The notes beneath the pieces were generated by a model. That model was not told the origin of the DNA. It ran no database searches and saw only the letters and a list, made by a program, of their open reading frames with translations. From Streptomyces bikiniensis (GTDB lineage Bacteria > Actinomycetota > Actinomycetes > Streptomycetales > Streptomycetaceae), in assembly GCA_000716465.1 (NCBI GenBank), contig JNWL01000026.1:1-64000 (forward strand): 64,000 nt of DNA, in the 5' to 3' direction. Below, piece after piece: positions 1 to 6,796 of this stretch; position 1 is the stretch's first letter; each line of letters starts with the position of its first letter. A program made the position numbers and the translations under genes.

Positions 1-248
1 GCAACCTCTCCGTCGGCGTGGACATCGTCCACACCTACAAGGGCGACCTCGTCGTCGACCTCGTCGCCCCCGACGGCTCGGTCTACAACCTGCACAACCG
101 CACCGGCGGCAGCGCCGACAACATCGTCCAGACCTACACCGTGAACGCCTCCTCCGAGGTCGCCAACGGCGCCTGGAAGCTCCGCGTCCAGGACAAGGCC
201 TCGGCCGACGTCGGCTACATCAACGCCTTCAAGCTGACCTTCCCGTAA
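1..248 (+). CDS. C-terminal fragment of a secreted protein with a proprotein-convertase P-domain
   Basis: The reading frame is open from the left edge of the window and stops at TAA 246-248, so only about the last 80 residues are visible. They read as a beta-sandwich with GDLVVDLVAPDGS near the start, a NLHNRTGG segment, and a final GAWKLRVQDKASADVG stretch. This is the typical second half of a P/Homo B domain, which in Streptomyces is found at the C-terminus of secreted subtilisin-like or metalloproteases. The catalytic part lies outside the window, so the protease class is not visible. A strong terminator follows at 280-310. Confidence 0.75.
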   Translation, partial: NLSVGVDIVHTYKGDLVVDLVAPDGSVYNLHNRTGGSADNIVQTYTVNASSEVANGAWKLRVQDKASADVGYINAFKLTFP

Positions 249-279
249 CCGTCACGGGCAGGGCCGGAACGAAGTGACG

Positions 280-310
280 GACGCCCCGGGGGCAACGCCC
301 CCGGGGCGTC
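280..310 (+). terminator. Perfect 14-bp stem terminator after the P-domain gene
   Basis: Positions 280-293 pair perfectly with 297-310 around a 3-nt loop. It sits 31 bp after the upstream stop codon and just before the response-regulator gene. There is no T-run, as is usual for Streptomyces terminators. The -10-like hexamer of the next gene follows it directly at 324-329. Confidence 0.7.
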
Positions 311-336
311 CGCGCGTCCTCCGTAGGGTGGAACGC

Positions 337-993
337 ATGATCAGGGTGCTGCTGGCCGACGACGAGACGATGATCAGGGCCGGGGTGCGGGCCATCCTCG
401 CCACCGACCCCGGGATCGAGGTGGTGGCGGAGGCCGGCGACGGGCACGAGGCCGTCGCGCTCGCCCGCGAGCACCGGCCGGACGTCGTCCTGCTCGACGT
501 CCGGATGCCCCGGCTCGACGGGCTGGCCGCCGCCGAGGAGCTGCGCGGGACCGTGCCGGGCGCGGCCGTCGTCGTGCTCACGACCTTCTCCGAGGACGCC
601 TACATCGCCCGGGCGCTCGCCTCGGGCGTCGGCGGCTTCCTGCTGAAGTCGGGGGATCCGCGCGAACTCATCGCCGGGGTCAAGGCGGTGGCGGCCGGCG
701 GGGCGGCGCTCTCCCCCTCGGTCGCCCGCCGGGTCATCGACACCCTGGGCGGCGAGCGGCTCACCCGCGCCGCCGGGGCGCGGGCCCGCCTGGAACCGCT
801 GACCGGCAGGGAGCGGGAGGTCGTGGCCCTCCTGGGCGCGGGGCTCTCGAACCAGGAGATCGCGGGCCGGATGCACATCGCCGAGGGCACGGTGAAGGCA
901 CACGTGAGCGCGGTCCTGGCCCGCCTGGGCCTGCGCAACCGGGTCCAGCTGGCGGTCCTGGCGCACGAGGCGGACCTGGTCGCACATGACTGA
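337..993 (+). CDS. NarL/LuxR-family response regulator
   Basis: A 218-residue cytoplasmic transcription factor of a two-component system. The receiver domain (about 1-120) has the acidic pair DD at 8-9, the phospho-acceptor D54 in VLLDVRMP, and the conserved Lys in FLLKSGD. A LuxR-type helix-turn-helix follows (about 153-210, LTGREREVVALLGAGLSNQE). Its start is taken at ATG 337: TAGGGT at 324-329 lies 7 nt upstream, which would suit a leaderless transcript, and GTG 328 in the same frame is a less likely alternative. The gene overlaps the following sensor kinase by 8 bp, so the two are a coupled pair. The target genes are not evident. Confidence 0.93.
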   Translation: MIRVLLADDETMIRAGVRAILATDPGIEVVAEAGDGHEAVALAREHRPDVVLLDVRMPRLDGLAAAEELRGTVPGAAVVVLTTFSEDAYIARALASGVGGFLLKSGDPRELIAGVKAVAAGGAALSPSVARRVIDTLGGERLTRAAGARARLEPLTGREREVVALLGAGLSNQEIAGRMHIAEGTVKAHVSAVLARLGLRNRVQLAVLAHEADLVAHD

Positions 994-2602
994 ACGCCCC
1001 CGCCGGCCCTGGCCCTGGTCCCGGCCCCGGCCCCACCTCCGCCCCCGGCCCCGGCCCCGCCCCCGGATGAGCGAACACCCCCACCGCCCCGCCCCCACCC
1101 GCGCACACGTCGTCGCCGACACAGCCCTCTGGCTCCTCCTCTCCCTCCCGGTCCTCCTCCGCTCGGACCCGAACGACGGCGGTTCCTGGCCCCTGGTCGC
1201 CCTGGGGGTGGCGGTCCTCGGCGGCTGCGTCGCGGTGAGCCGCCGATGGCCGCTGGCGCCGCTCGCGACCGTGGTCGCGGCGAGCCTGACCGTCACCCCG
1301 GAGCTGTTCACCCTTTCGTACAGCCTGGCCCTGGTGGCCTTCGGCCACCTCGCGGGACGACGGCAGGAGCGGACACGGGGGGCGCTGTGGCTGTTCGCCG
1401 CGGTCGCGGCGACGGGACTGCTCCTGACCACGGTCACGCACACACCCCTCACCCAGTGGTTCACCCTCCTCCTGGCGCTGGCCCTGGCGGTCGTGGCGCC
1501 GTGGCTGATCGGGCGTTACGCACGCCAGTACGACCGGCTGGTGCGCAGCGGCTGGGAGCTGGCGGACCGGATGGAGCGGGAGCAGGCGGCCGTCGCGGAC
1601 CGGGAGCGGCTGCGGGAGCGGTCCAGGATCGCGGGCGACATGCACGACTCCCTCGGCCACGACCTGGCCCTGATCGCGGTCCGGGCGGGCGCCCTGGAAC
1701 TGGACCCGGCCCTCGGCCCGGAGCAGCGGCGGGCGGCGGGCGAACTGCGGCGCGCGGCGGCGGACGCGACGACCCGGCTGCGGGACGTCGTCGGCGTCCT
1801 GCGGGAGGACGGCGCGGGGGCGCCGACGACCCCGCCCGGCGAGACGGTGGAGGAACTGGTGGCCCGCGCCCGCACGTCGGGCCTCCCCGTCGGGCTCACC
1901 ACGACACCGTCACCGGTGCCGCCCCTCCCGGGGATGACGGGCCCGGCCCTGCACCGGATCGTCCAGGAGGGCCTGACCAACGCGGCCAAGCACGCACCGG
2001 GCGCGGCGGTCTCGGTGACGGTCGCGCCGGAGGCGAAGGGCGTACGGATCCGGGTGGCCAACGGCCCCGGTGCCGCGAACCCGTCCCTCCCCTCCGGGGG
2101 CACCGGCCTCGTCGCCCTCGACGAGCGGGTCCGCCTCGCGGGCGGCACCCTGACGCACGGGCCGACGACGGACGGCGGCTTCGCCCTGGAAGCCGTCCTG
2201 CCCCGCAACCCCCCGCCGTCCCCGCCCACGGCCCCCACGTCCGCGCGCGAACTGGACCGGGCCCGCCGCGAGGTGCGCAAGGGCCTCGCCCGGGCGATCT
2301 GGGTCCCTCTGGCCCTGCTCACGGCCCTCGGCCTGCTGATGACGGGGGTCGCCCTGTGGACCCAGCACCAGTCGCACCTGGAACCGGACGAGTACGCCCG
2401 TCTGCGCATCGGCCAGCCGTACGCACGGGTCGCCGAACACCTGCCCGCCCGCCCCCTGGACGGCCCACCGCACGACGCCCCCGCCGAACCCTCCGGCACG
2501 GACGAGTGCCGCTACTACCGGACGACCCTCCTCGCCGCGATCCCGGTCTACCGCCTGTGCTTCACGTCGGGGCACCTCACCGACAAGACCGAGGTGCCCT
2601 GA
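986..2602 (+). CDS. NarL-type sensor histidine kinase with an extra C-terminal membrane anchor and exported tail
   Basis: Partner of the upstream regulator. From ATG 986 it is 538 residues; ATG 1067 (MSEHPHRP) would remove an Arg/Pro-rich leader and may be the true start. Several membrane segments lie between about 43 and 175. A HisKA_3 dimerisation domain follows, with phospho-acceptor H220 in GDMHDSLGHDLAL, then an HATPase domain (EGLTNAAKHAPG, about 327-338; GGTGLVALDERV). Unusually, the protein continues past the kinase domain. A further hydrophobic helix (about 437-457) leads into about 80 residues predicted outside the membrane, with RIGQPYARVAEHLP and two cysteines (CRYYR, YRLCF). This tail resembles a small BamE/SmpA-like fold, but only by eye. 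Confidence 0.9.
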   Translation: MTERPRRPWPWSRPRPHLRPRPRPRPRMSEHPHRPAPTRAHVVADTALWLLLSLPVLLRSDPNDGGSWPLVALGVAVLGGCVAVSRRWPLAPLATVVAASLTVTPELFTLSYSLALVAFGHLAGRRQERTRGALWLFAAVAATGLLLTTVTHTPLTQWFTLLLALALAVVAPWLIGRYARQYDRLVRSGWELADRMEREQAAVADRERLRERSRIAGDMHDSLGHDLALIAVRAGALELDPALGPEQRRAAGELRRAAADATTRLRDVVGVLREDGAGAPTTPPGETVEELVARARTSGLPVGLTTTPSPVPPLPGMTGPALHRIVQEGLTNAAKHAPGAAVSVTVAPEAKGVRIRVANGPGAANPSLPSGGTGLVALDERVRLAGGTLTHGPTTDGGFALEAVLPRNPPPSPPTAPTSARELDRARREVRKGLARAIWVPLALLTALGLLMTGVALWTQHQSHLEPDEYARLRIGQPYARVAEHLPARPLDGPPHDAPAEPSGTDECRYYRTTLLAAIPVYRLCFTSGHLTDKTEVP

Positions 2603-2661
2603 ACGGTCACGAGATGATCACTATCCTTCACCGTACGTACACAGTCCGGCAGGCTGAGCCG

Positions 2662-3240
2662 ATGCGCAGACTCACCACCCCGCTCGCCGCCGGCCTGCTC
2701 TTCACCCTCACCGCCTGCGGCGGCAACGAACCGTCCACCCCGACGGTCAGCAAGACGAGCAGCAGCCCCGAACCCGCAGCCACGACCAGCAACTCCCCCA
2801 GCTCCACTCCGACGGACACCACGTACAAGCTCGGCGAGACCGCGAAGGTCACGACCGACGACGCCACCTTCACCGTCACCGCCCTCGCGTACACCCAGCC
2901 GGTCAAGGGCCCCCAGCCCCCGGACCCCACCACCCAGGGTGGAGACGTGTGGGCCACGGTCGAGGCCAAGGTGTGCAATGTCAGCGGCGCCACGCTGACC
3001 GTCACTCAGTTCCCCTGGTCCCTCGCCTACGCGGACGGCGCCGTCGTCAAGGTCACCGGCTCCACGGGCGGCGACCTTCCGAAGCCCGAGTTCCCCATGG
3101 ACCAGCCCGTCAAGAACGGCCGCTGCGTCAAGGGCAAGATCCCTTTCCCGGTCATGAACAACATCCGACCGGAACGAGTCGTGTACGCCCCTGAGGCCCT
3201 GAAAGCCACTCCTGTCGAGTGGACCGTTCCCAAGCAGTAG
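2662..3240 (+). CDS. Putative lipoprotein, DUF4352-like
   Basis: A 192-residue exported protein. The N-terminus is a lipoprotein signal: MRRLTT, a hydrophobic core, and lipobox LTAC with Cys19. A Ser/Thr/Pro-rich linker of about 40 residues follows. The folded domain (about 55-190) has a beta-rich pattern (YKLGETAKVTTDDATFTVTA ... WATVEAKVCNVSGATLTV) resembling the DUF4352 immunoglobulin-like fold often tethered to the actinobacterial membrane. It starts 59 bp after the kinase gene in the same direction, so co-transcription is possible. No enzymatic motif is visible and the function is unknown. A terminator-like hairpin with a T-run follows at 3249-3281. Confidence 0.8.
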   Translation: MRRLTTPLAAGLLFTLTACGGNEPSTPTVSKTSSSPEPAATTSNSPSSTPTDTTYKLGETAKVTTDDATFTVTALAYTQPVKGPQPPDPTTQGGDVWATVEAKVCNVSGATLTVTQFPWSLAYADGAVVKVTGSTGGDLPKPEFPMDQPVKNGRCVKGKIPFPVMNNIRPERVVYAPEALKATPVEWTVPKQ

Positions 3241-3248
3241 GAAAGGCG

Positions 3249-3281
3249 GCGCCCGTAGTCGGCAAGCCCCACAACGGGCGC
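3249..3281 (+). terminator. Hairpin plus T-run after the lipoprotein gene
   Basis: GCGCCCGT at 3249-3256 pairs with ACGGGCGC at 3274-3281, followed by ATTTTCT. The position just after the lipoprotein stop codon and the short T-tract fit an intrinsic terminator. Confidence 0.6.
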
Positions 3282-3373
3282 ATTTTCTGCTTCGATGATG
3301 ATCCAAGACTGACCGGGCTGCCGACCTTCCCGAACCGATCCCCATGGCCCGACAGGCCTGATCAAACCTGATA

Positions 3374-3397
3374 AGACCATGTCTCACGTGGTGATCT
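3374..3397. repeat. Left terminal inverted repeat of element A
   Basis: Reads AGACCATGTCTCACGTGGTG followed by ATCT. It matches the reverse complement of 4709-4732 except at position 3379 (A versus G). The transposase stop codon at 3384 lies inside it. TA precedes at 3372-3373. Confidence 0.85.
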
Positions 3398-4201
3398 TGG
3401 CGAGCTTCTTGTAGCAGGTCATGGCTGCAGCAAGGCCGAGGAAGGCGAGGAAGTGACTGCCCTTTCGTTCATAGCGGACGGTCAGGCGGCGGTATCCGAA
3501 GAGCCACGAGATCGATCTTCCGATCTTCCATCGGTGTCTCCCAAGACGTTCGGAGGACTCCACGCCCGGCCGAGCGATCCGCGGAGTGATGTTGCGTTCA
3601 CGCAGCCACGCCAGGTTGCCGGCCGAGTGGTAAGCCTTGTCGGCCCGAACCTTTTCGGGGCGTCGCCGGCGAGGGCCGCGGCGCGAGCGGACGGCCGGGA
3701 TCCCAAGGACGAGCGGGCCAAGCGCTTGGACGTCGTTGACGTTCGCAGCGGACACCCCGACGCCCATGGGCAGCCCCTGCGCGTCGGTCAGAACGTGCAG
3801 TTTGCTGCCCGCTTTGCCTCGGTCGACTGGATTTGGCCCCGCCAGCGAACCCCCCTTTTCGCCCGCACCGAGGCCGCGTAGACGATCACAGAACTCCAGT
3901 CGAGTCCGCTGCGGGCTCCGATCTCGTCCAGAATCACGCGGTGCAGGCTCCGCCATACTCCGGATGCGGTCCAGACGGAGAACCTCCGGTGAGCCGTCGC
4001 CGACGACACTCCGAACGTCGGTGGCAGATACCGCCAGGCGCACCCGCTGGTCAACACGTACACGACGGCAGTGAACACGGCACGCTGGTCGACCGGCGCG
4101 GCGCCACCGCCCTGCGGGCGCGAGCGGAAGGACGGCAGCACCGGCTCGACCAATGCCCATAGATCATCCGGCACGAGCCGCTGCGACAGATCCCCACCCA
4201 T
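3384..4201 (-). pseudogene. IS5-family transposase of element A, two frames, catalytic residues lost
   Basis: The N-terminal frame (3788-4201) begins MGGDLSQRLVPDDLWALVEP, the usual IS5 DUF4096-type start. The DDE part continues in the -1 frame (to 3384). The overlap contains A4G6 on the coding strand (about 3845-3860), a plausible -1 slippage site; this arrangement is normal in the IS427-like group. Two catalytic positions are altered. The first Asp, expected in VIVDxxSVRAK, reads VIVYAASVRAK (GAC to TAC would explain it). The final Glu, expected in RWxxERxxxWL, reads RWKIGRSISWL (GAA to GGA). The middle Asp (RADKAYHS) is kept. The enzyme is therefore probably inactive even if frameshifting occurs. 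Confidence 0.85.
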
Positions 4202-4286
4202 GGACGATCATGATGCCGCTGCCGGCCACCCGGCGACGGCCGGTGGAGCGTTGGGCTGGTTGCCCTCGCCACCTCAGAATGGGCGC

Positions 4287-4667
4287 ATGGCTCCTCTCTC
4301 CATCGACCCGCGCTCGCTGAACGCCGACGAGCGCGCAGTGCTTGAACACATCCTGTCGGCAGAGTTCGATGGCGCGTCGCAACTGCGGAATCAGCTGGAC
4401 CGCACCGAGGTGACCGCTGCCTGGGGACCCGACTCCGTGAGCGTCGATCTGCAGGTCCGGGAACCGTGCGAGCATGCGGCGCTGTCGACCGAGCTCGTTC
4501 CCGTGGACGCGCACGTCCATGACCCGTCCGGCGCCTACGTCGGCGAGATCCTCGTCTGGACGGACCGGGGAGCCACGCTCGCAGCCCTGGAGTTCGCCTG
4601 GGTCACCGACGAGATGCCCACGTCTCTCCCGACCGTCATGCACGGCCGGCTCAGCTGGCCGTCCTGA
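4287..4667 (+). CDS. Passenger gene of element A, unknown function
   Basis: A 126-residue protein, MAPLSIDPRSLNADERAVLE onward, lying between the transposase and the right inverted repeat. No transposition-related motif is visible. It has an N-terminal helical segment (LNADERAVLEHILSAEF) followed by alternating strands (VSVDLQVREPCEH ... GEILVWTDRGATLAALEFAW). That layout resembles the small cytoplasmic proteins often annotated as immunity-like in Streptomyces, but no family is recognised. CAGAAT at 4275-4280 lies 6 nt before the ATG and no Shine-Dalgarno is visible. The gene is divergent from the transposase and may have its own promoter in the 85-bp gap. Confidence 0.65.
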   Translation: MAPLSIDPRSLNADERAVLEHILSAEFDGASQLRNQLDRTEVTAAWGPDSVSVDLQVREPCEHAALSTELVPVDAHVHDPSGAYVGEILVWTDRGATLAALEFAWVTDEMPTSLPTVMHGRLSWPS

Positions 4668-4708
4668 CGGCTCCGCCCGCCCTCAGCCCCTATCCCCCGC
4701 AGGGGGCG

Positions 4709-4732
4709 AGATCACCACGTGAGACACGGTCT
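4709..4732. repeat. Right terminal inverted repeat of element A
   Basis: Reads AGATCACCACGTGAGACACG then GTCT, the inverted copy of 3374-3397 with one mismatch. It is followed by TA at 4733-4734, and its last T plus that TA form the TTA target of element B. Confidence 0.85.
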
Positions 4733-4734
4733 TA

Positions 4735-4752
4735 GAACTCCTAACGAAATGA
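4735..4752. repeat. Left terminal inverted repeat of element B
   Basis: GAACTCCTAACGAAATGA, the inverted partner of 6149-6166 with one mismatch. The first possible transposase start codon (ATG 4749) lies within it. Confidence 0.85.
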
Positions 4753-5629
4753 TCTTCGAGGTGGTCGGATCGCTCGAGGGAGCATTGATCCGGGGGTGTG
4801 AGGTGGCTCGGCCGAAGCCGTGGCATGTCGAGGACGAACTGTGGGCGGTGGTCGAGCCGCTGTTGCCGAAGGTTGAGCGTCGGGTCCGGCATCCTGGGCG
4901 GAAACGACATCCGGACCGGCTGGTGTTTCAGGGCATCCTGTTTGTCCCGCATACCGGGATCGCCTGGGAGCACCTGCCGCAGGAGCTCGGCTTCGGTTCG
5001 GGCATGACGTGCTGGCGGCGCCTGGCCGAGTGGACCGAGGCCGGCGTCTGGCGCCGACTCCGCGAAGCGCTCTTGGCAAGGCTCCGCACCGCAAACGCCC
5101 TGGACTTCTCCCGGGCCGCGGTCGACGGCTCCCACATCCGCGCGTTAAAAGGGGACCCAAGACGGGACGAAGCCCTGTCGACCGGGGCAGGGCGGGCAGC
5201 AAGCATCACCTGATCACCGATGCCACCGGCATCCCGCTCGCCGTCACCCTGACCGGCGGCAACCGCAACGACGTCACCCAGCTCATCCCACTGCTCCAGG
5301 CAGTGCCACCCGTCAGGGGCAAGCGCGGCCGACCGCGGCGCCGCCCCGCCGTCGTACTCGGGGACCGCGGCTACGACCACGACAAATACCGCCGCCTCGT
5401 CCGCGCGCTCGGCGTGAAGCCACTGACCGCGCAACGCGGAACCGAACACGGCTCCGGACTCGGAACCAGGCGTTGGGTTGTCGAGCGCGCCTTCGCCCAC
5501 CTGTACTGGTTCCGCCGCCTGCGGGTCCGCTGGGAGATCCGCGACGACATCCACGAAGCCTTCCTCGCCCTGGGATGCGCACTCATCTGTTGGCGACGCC
5601 TGTCAGCAGTTCAGCGCCGCCATTCATAG
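4749..5629 (+). CDS. IS5-family DDE transposase of element B, made from two overlapping frames
   Basis: Frame one (from ATG 4749 or GTG 4803, to 5213) encodes the N-terminal domain: PKPWHVEDELWAVVEPLLPK, then the first catalytic Asp in AAVDGSHIRALKG. Frame two (open from 5009, stop at 5629) encodes the rest: SPVDRGRAGSKHH, the second Asp in VVLGDRGYD, and the final Glu in RRWVVERAFAHL. The frames meet at TTAAAAGGGGAC (about 5147-5158), where a -1 slip would join them, as known for IS5/IS427-type elements. All three DDE residues are present, so the fused product of about 280 residues could be active. GTG 4803, preceded by GGGGGTGTGAGG, is a plausible alternative start. Confidence 0.85.
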
Positions 5630-6066
5630 ACGCCCGGCGAAGACTCAAGGACCTCGCTCGGCCACTGCTTCAGCACTCGCCCAAGCAGCCTGCGCTGCTC
5701 GTCGATCCAACCCTCTTCGAGGTTCACCGGAAGGAACACAGACACGCACGAACTGCTCGGATCCTCCACGTGGACTGCGGGAGTCTCATGCTCTTCGTTG
5801 TGCGGCTGGATTCTGATCGCAGGGCTGTGGGCCTCGTCCCTCCAGCAGATGTCCTGCCCTGCAGCAAGTAGATCCAGAGCCCGAGACCATGTCTCCAGGT
5901 CAGCAGGGGACACAGACATGGCCAGACGACCGCTGACAAAGCTGCTTGTGATCACGGCCTCTGCGTCAAGCTGGTCGTGAAGATGCAGCAAGCCCGGCGA
6001 CCGACGCCCCAACACGCGGACCTGGAAGGTGTTGTCACCATCCGAGAGACTGATCAGTTCCACCAT
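5611..6066 (-). CDS. DUF5959-like passenger protein of element B
   Basis: The 151-residue product starts MVELISLSDGDNTFQVRVLG, continues with PGLLHLHDQLDAEAVITSSF, and ends VFLPVNLEEGWIDEQRRLLG ... VYEWRR. The pattern (a strand-rich N-terminal half, then a Trp- and Leu-rich helical end) matches my recollection of the Streptomyces DUF5959 family, whose function is unknown. Longer forms starting at 6105 or 6132 are possible; ATG 6066 is preferred because it begins the conserved part. The gene is convergent with the transposase, overlapping its last 19 bp, and lies inside the inverted repeats. Its base composition looks less GC-rich than neighbouring core genes. Confidence 0.65.
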   Translation of the reverse strand: MVELISLSDGDNTFQVRVLGRRSPGLLHLHDQLDAEAVITSSFVSGRLAMSVSPADLETWSRALDLLAAGQDICWRDEAHSPAIRIQPHNEEHETPAVHVEDPSSSCVSVFLPVNLEEGWIDEQRRLLGRVLKQWPSEVLESSPGVYEWRR

Positions 6067-6148
6067 GCACCCCTGTTCTGCCCGCCTTCCCCCGTTAAGG
6101 CTCATGGTGTGGAACCGGAGTCTCGGCCACAACCAGATTCCCTCTGCC

Positions 6149-6166
6149 TCATTCCGTTAGGAGTTC
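6149..6166. repeat. Right terminal inverted repeat of element B
   Basis: TCATTCCGTTAGGAGTTC, the inverted copy of 4735-4752 with one mismatch. It is followed by TTA (6167-6169), the repeated target. Confidence 0.85.
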
Positions 6167-6256
6167 TTAGGCGCTAAGCCACATAACGGCCCCCTGAGAA
6201 GCGTTCGGTCTCATCAGCCATGTGGGGGCGAGGGGACGCCTCTCCGCGTTCCGGGC

Positions 6257-6796
6257 CTACTCCAAGGGAAGCTCCGCGAGCATGACGGCATAGACCGGCG
6301 AGTCCGGGAAGGGTCGTCGCTCGCCCACCTTGCGGAAGCCCCAGGAGTCGTACAGGGCCTGTACGCGGGGGTGCTCCGTGTCGACCAGGAGGACGGCCAG
6401 GTCCTCGTCCCTGCTGCCCAACAGAGCGCGGGCGAGCCGCTCGGCGACTCCGGCCCCCCGGTGCTTCGTACGCACCGCCAGCTCGGAGAAGGAGAACGTC
6501 AGGTCCCTCTCCGGAGCCGGGTCGAGATGCTCCCGCCACCACTCGCGGTACCTGGTGGCCGGGGCCCCGTAGGCGAAACCCGCCGCCTCGTCGCCGTCGT
6601 GCGCGATCACGCAGGAGAAGGCCGAAGCGCTGCCCCAGTGATCGACGAACCATGGAAAGCGCTGGTTGAACTCGTCGTCCATCGCGTCCGCATAGGCATC
6701 GGCGTGAATGTCGATGAGCGTCTGCCGGATCCGGGGCAGGTCTTCGTGGGCGTAATACCGGAGGTTCGGCTCGGCGGCCTTCACGATCGGCTCCAT
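6257..6796 (-). CDS. GNAT-family N-acetyltransferase
   Basis: A 179-residue cytoplasmic acetyltransferase. The acetyl-CoA-binding segment is RTKHRGAGVAERLARALL (the R/Q-x-x-G-x-G/A loop of motif A), preceded by FSFSELAV and followed by LLVDTEHPRVQALYDSWGF, the usual last helix and strand of the fold. The substrate cannot be told from sequence. ATG 6796 is chosen because it begins the conserved part (MEPIVKAAEPNLRYY); the frame is open further upstream but that part reads as non-coding Arg/Gly-rich sequence. The start overlaps the end of the upstream XRE-TPR gene by 16 bp, so the two are probably co-transcribed. Confidence 0.88.
   Translation of the reverse strand: MEPIVKAAEPNLRYYAHEDLPRIRQTLIDIHADAYADAMDDEFNQRFPWFVDHWGSASAFSCVIAHDGDEAAGFAYGAPATRYREWWREHLDPAPERDLTFSFSELAVRTKHRGAGVAERLARALLGSRDEDLAVLLVDTEHPRVQALYDSWGFRKVGERRPFPDSPVYAVMLAELPLE

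Larger units (their letters stand above)
3372..4734. mobile_element. IS5-family insertion element A carrying a passenger gene
   Basis: The element is bounded by 24-bp inverted repeats (3374-3397 and 4709-4732, 23 of 24 matching) with TA directly outside both ends, which fits a 2-bp TA target duplication. Inside are a frameshifted IS5-family transposase (minus strand, 3384-4201) and, unusually, an unrelated 126-codon gene on the plus strand (4287-4667). The total of about 1.36 kb is longer than the 0.8-0.95 kb usual for this group. No internal copy of the repeat was found near 4200-4290, so the passenger lies within the element as bounded by its repeats. Its right edge is the insertion point of element B. 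Confidence 0.8.
4735..6166. mobile_element. IS5-family insertion element B carrying a DUF5959-type passenger gene
   Basis: Inverted repeats of 18 bp (4735-4752 and 6149-6166, 17 of 18 matching, GAACTCCTAACG core) are flanked by direct TTA copies at 4732-4734 and 6167-6169, a 3-bp target duplication. The element holds an IS5-family transposase with intact DDE residues (plus strand, two frames) and a second gene on the minus strand (5611-6066). It inserted exactly at the right end of element A, so the two elements abut. At about 1.43 kb it is long for its family, again because of the passenger. Confidence 0.8.

Noticed and set aside
986..1066. The Arg/Pro-rich leader as a definite part of the NarL-type kinase
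   Set aside because: ATG 1067 is equally plausible, and the leader has little sign of selection.
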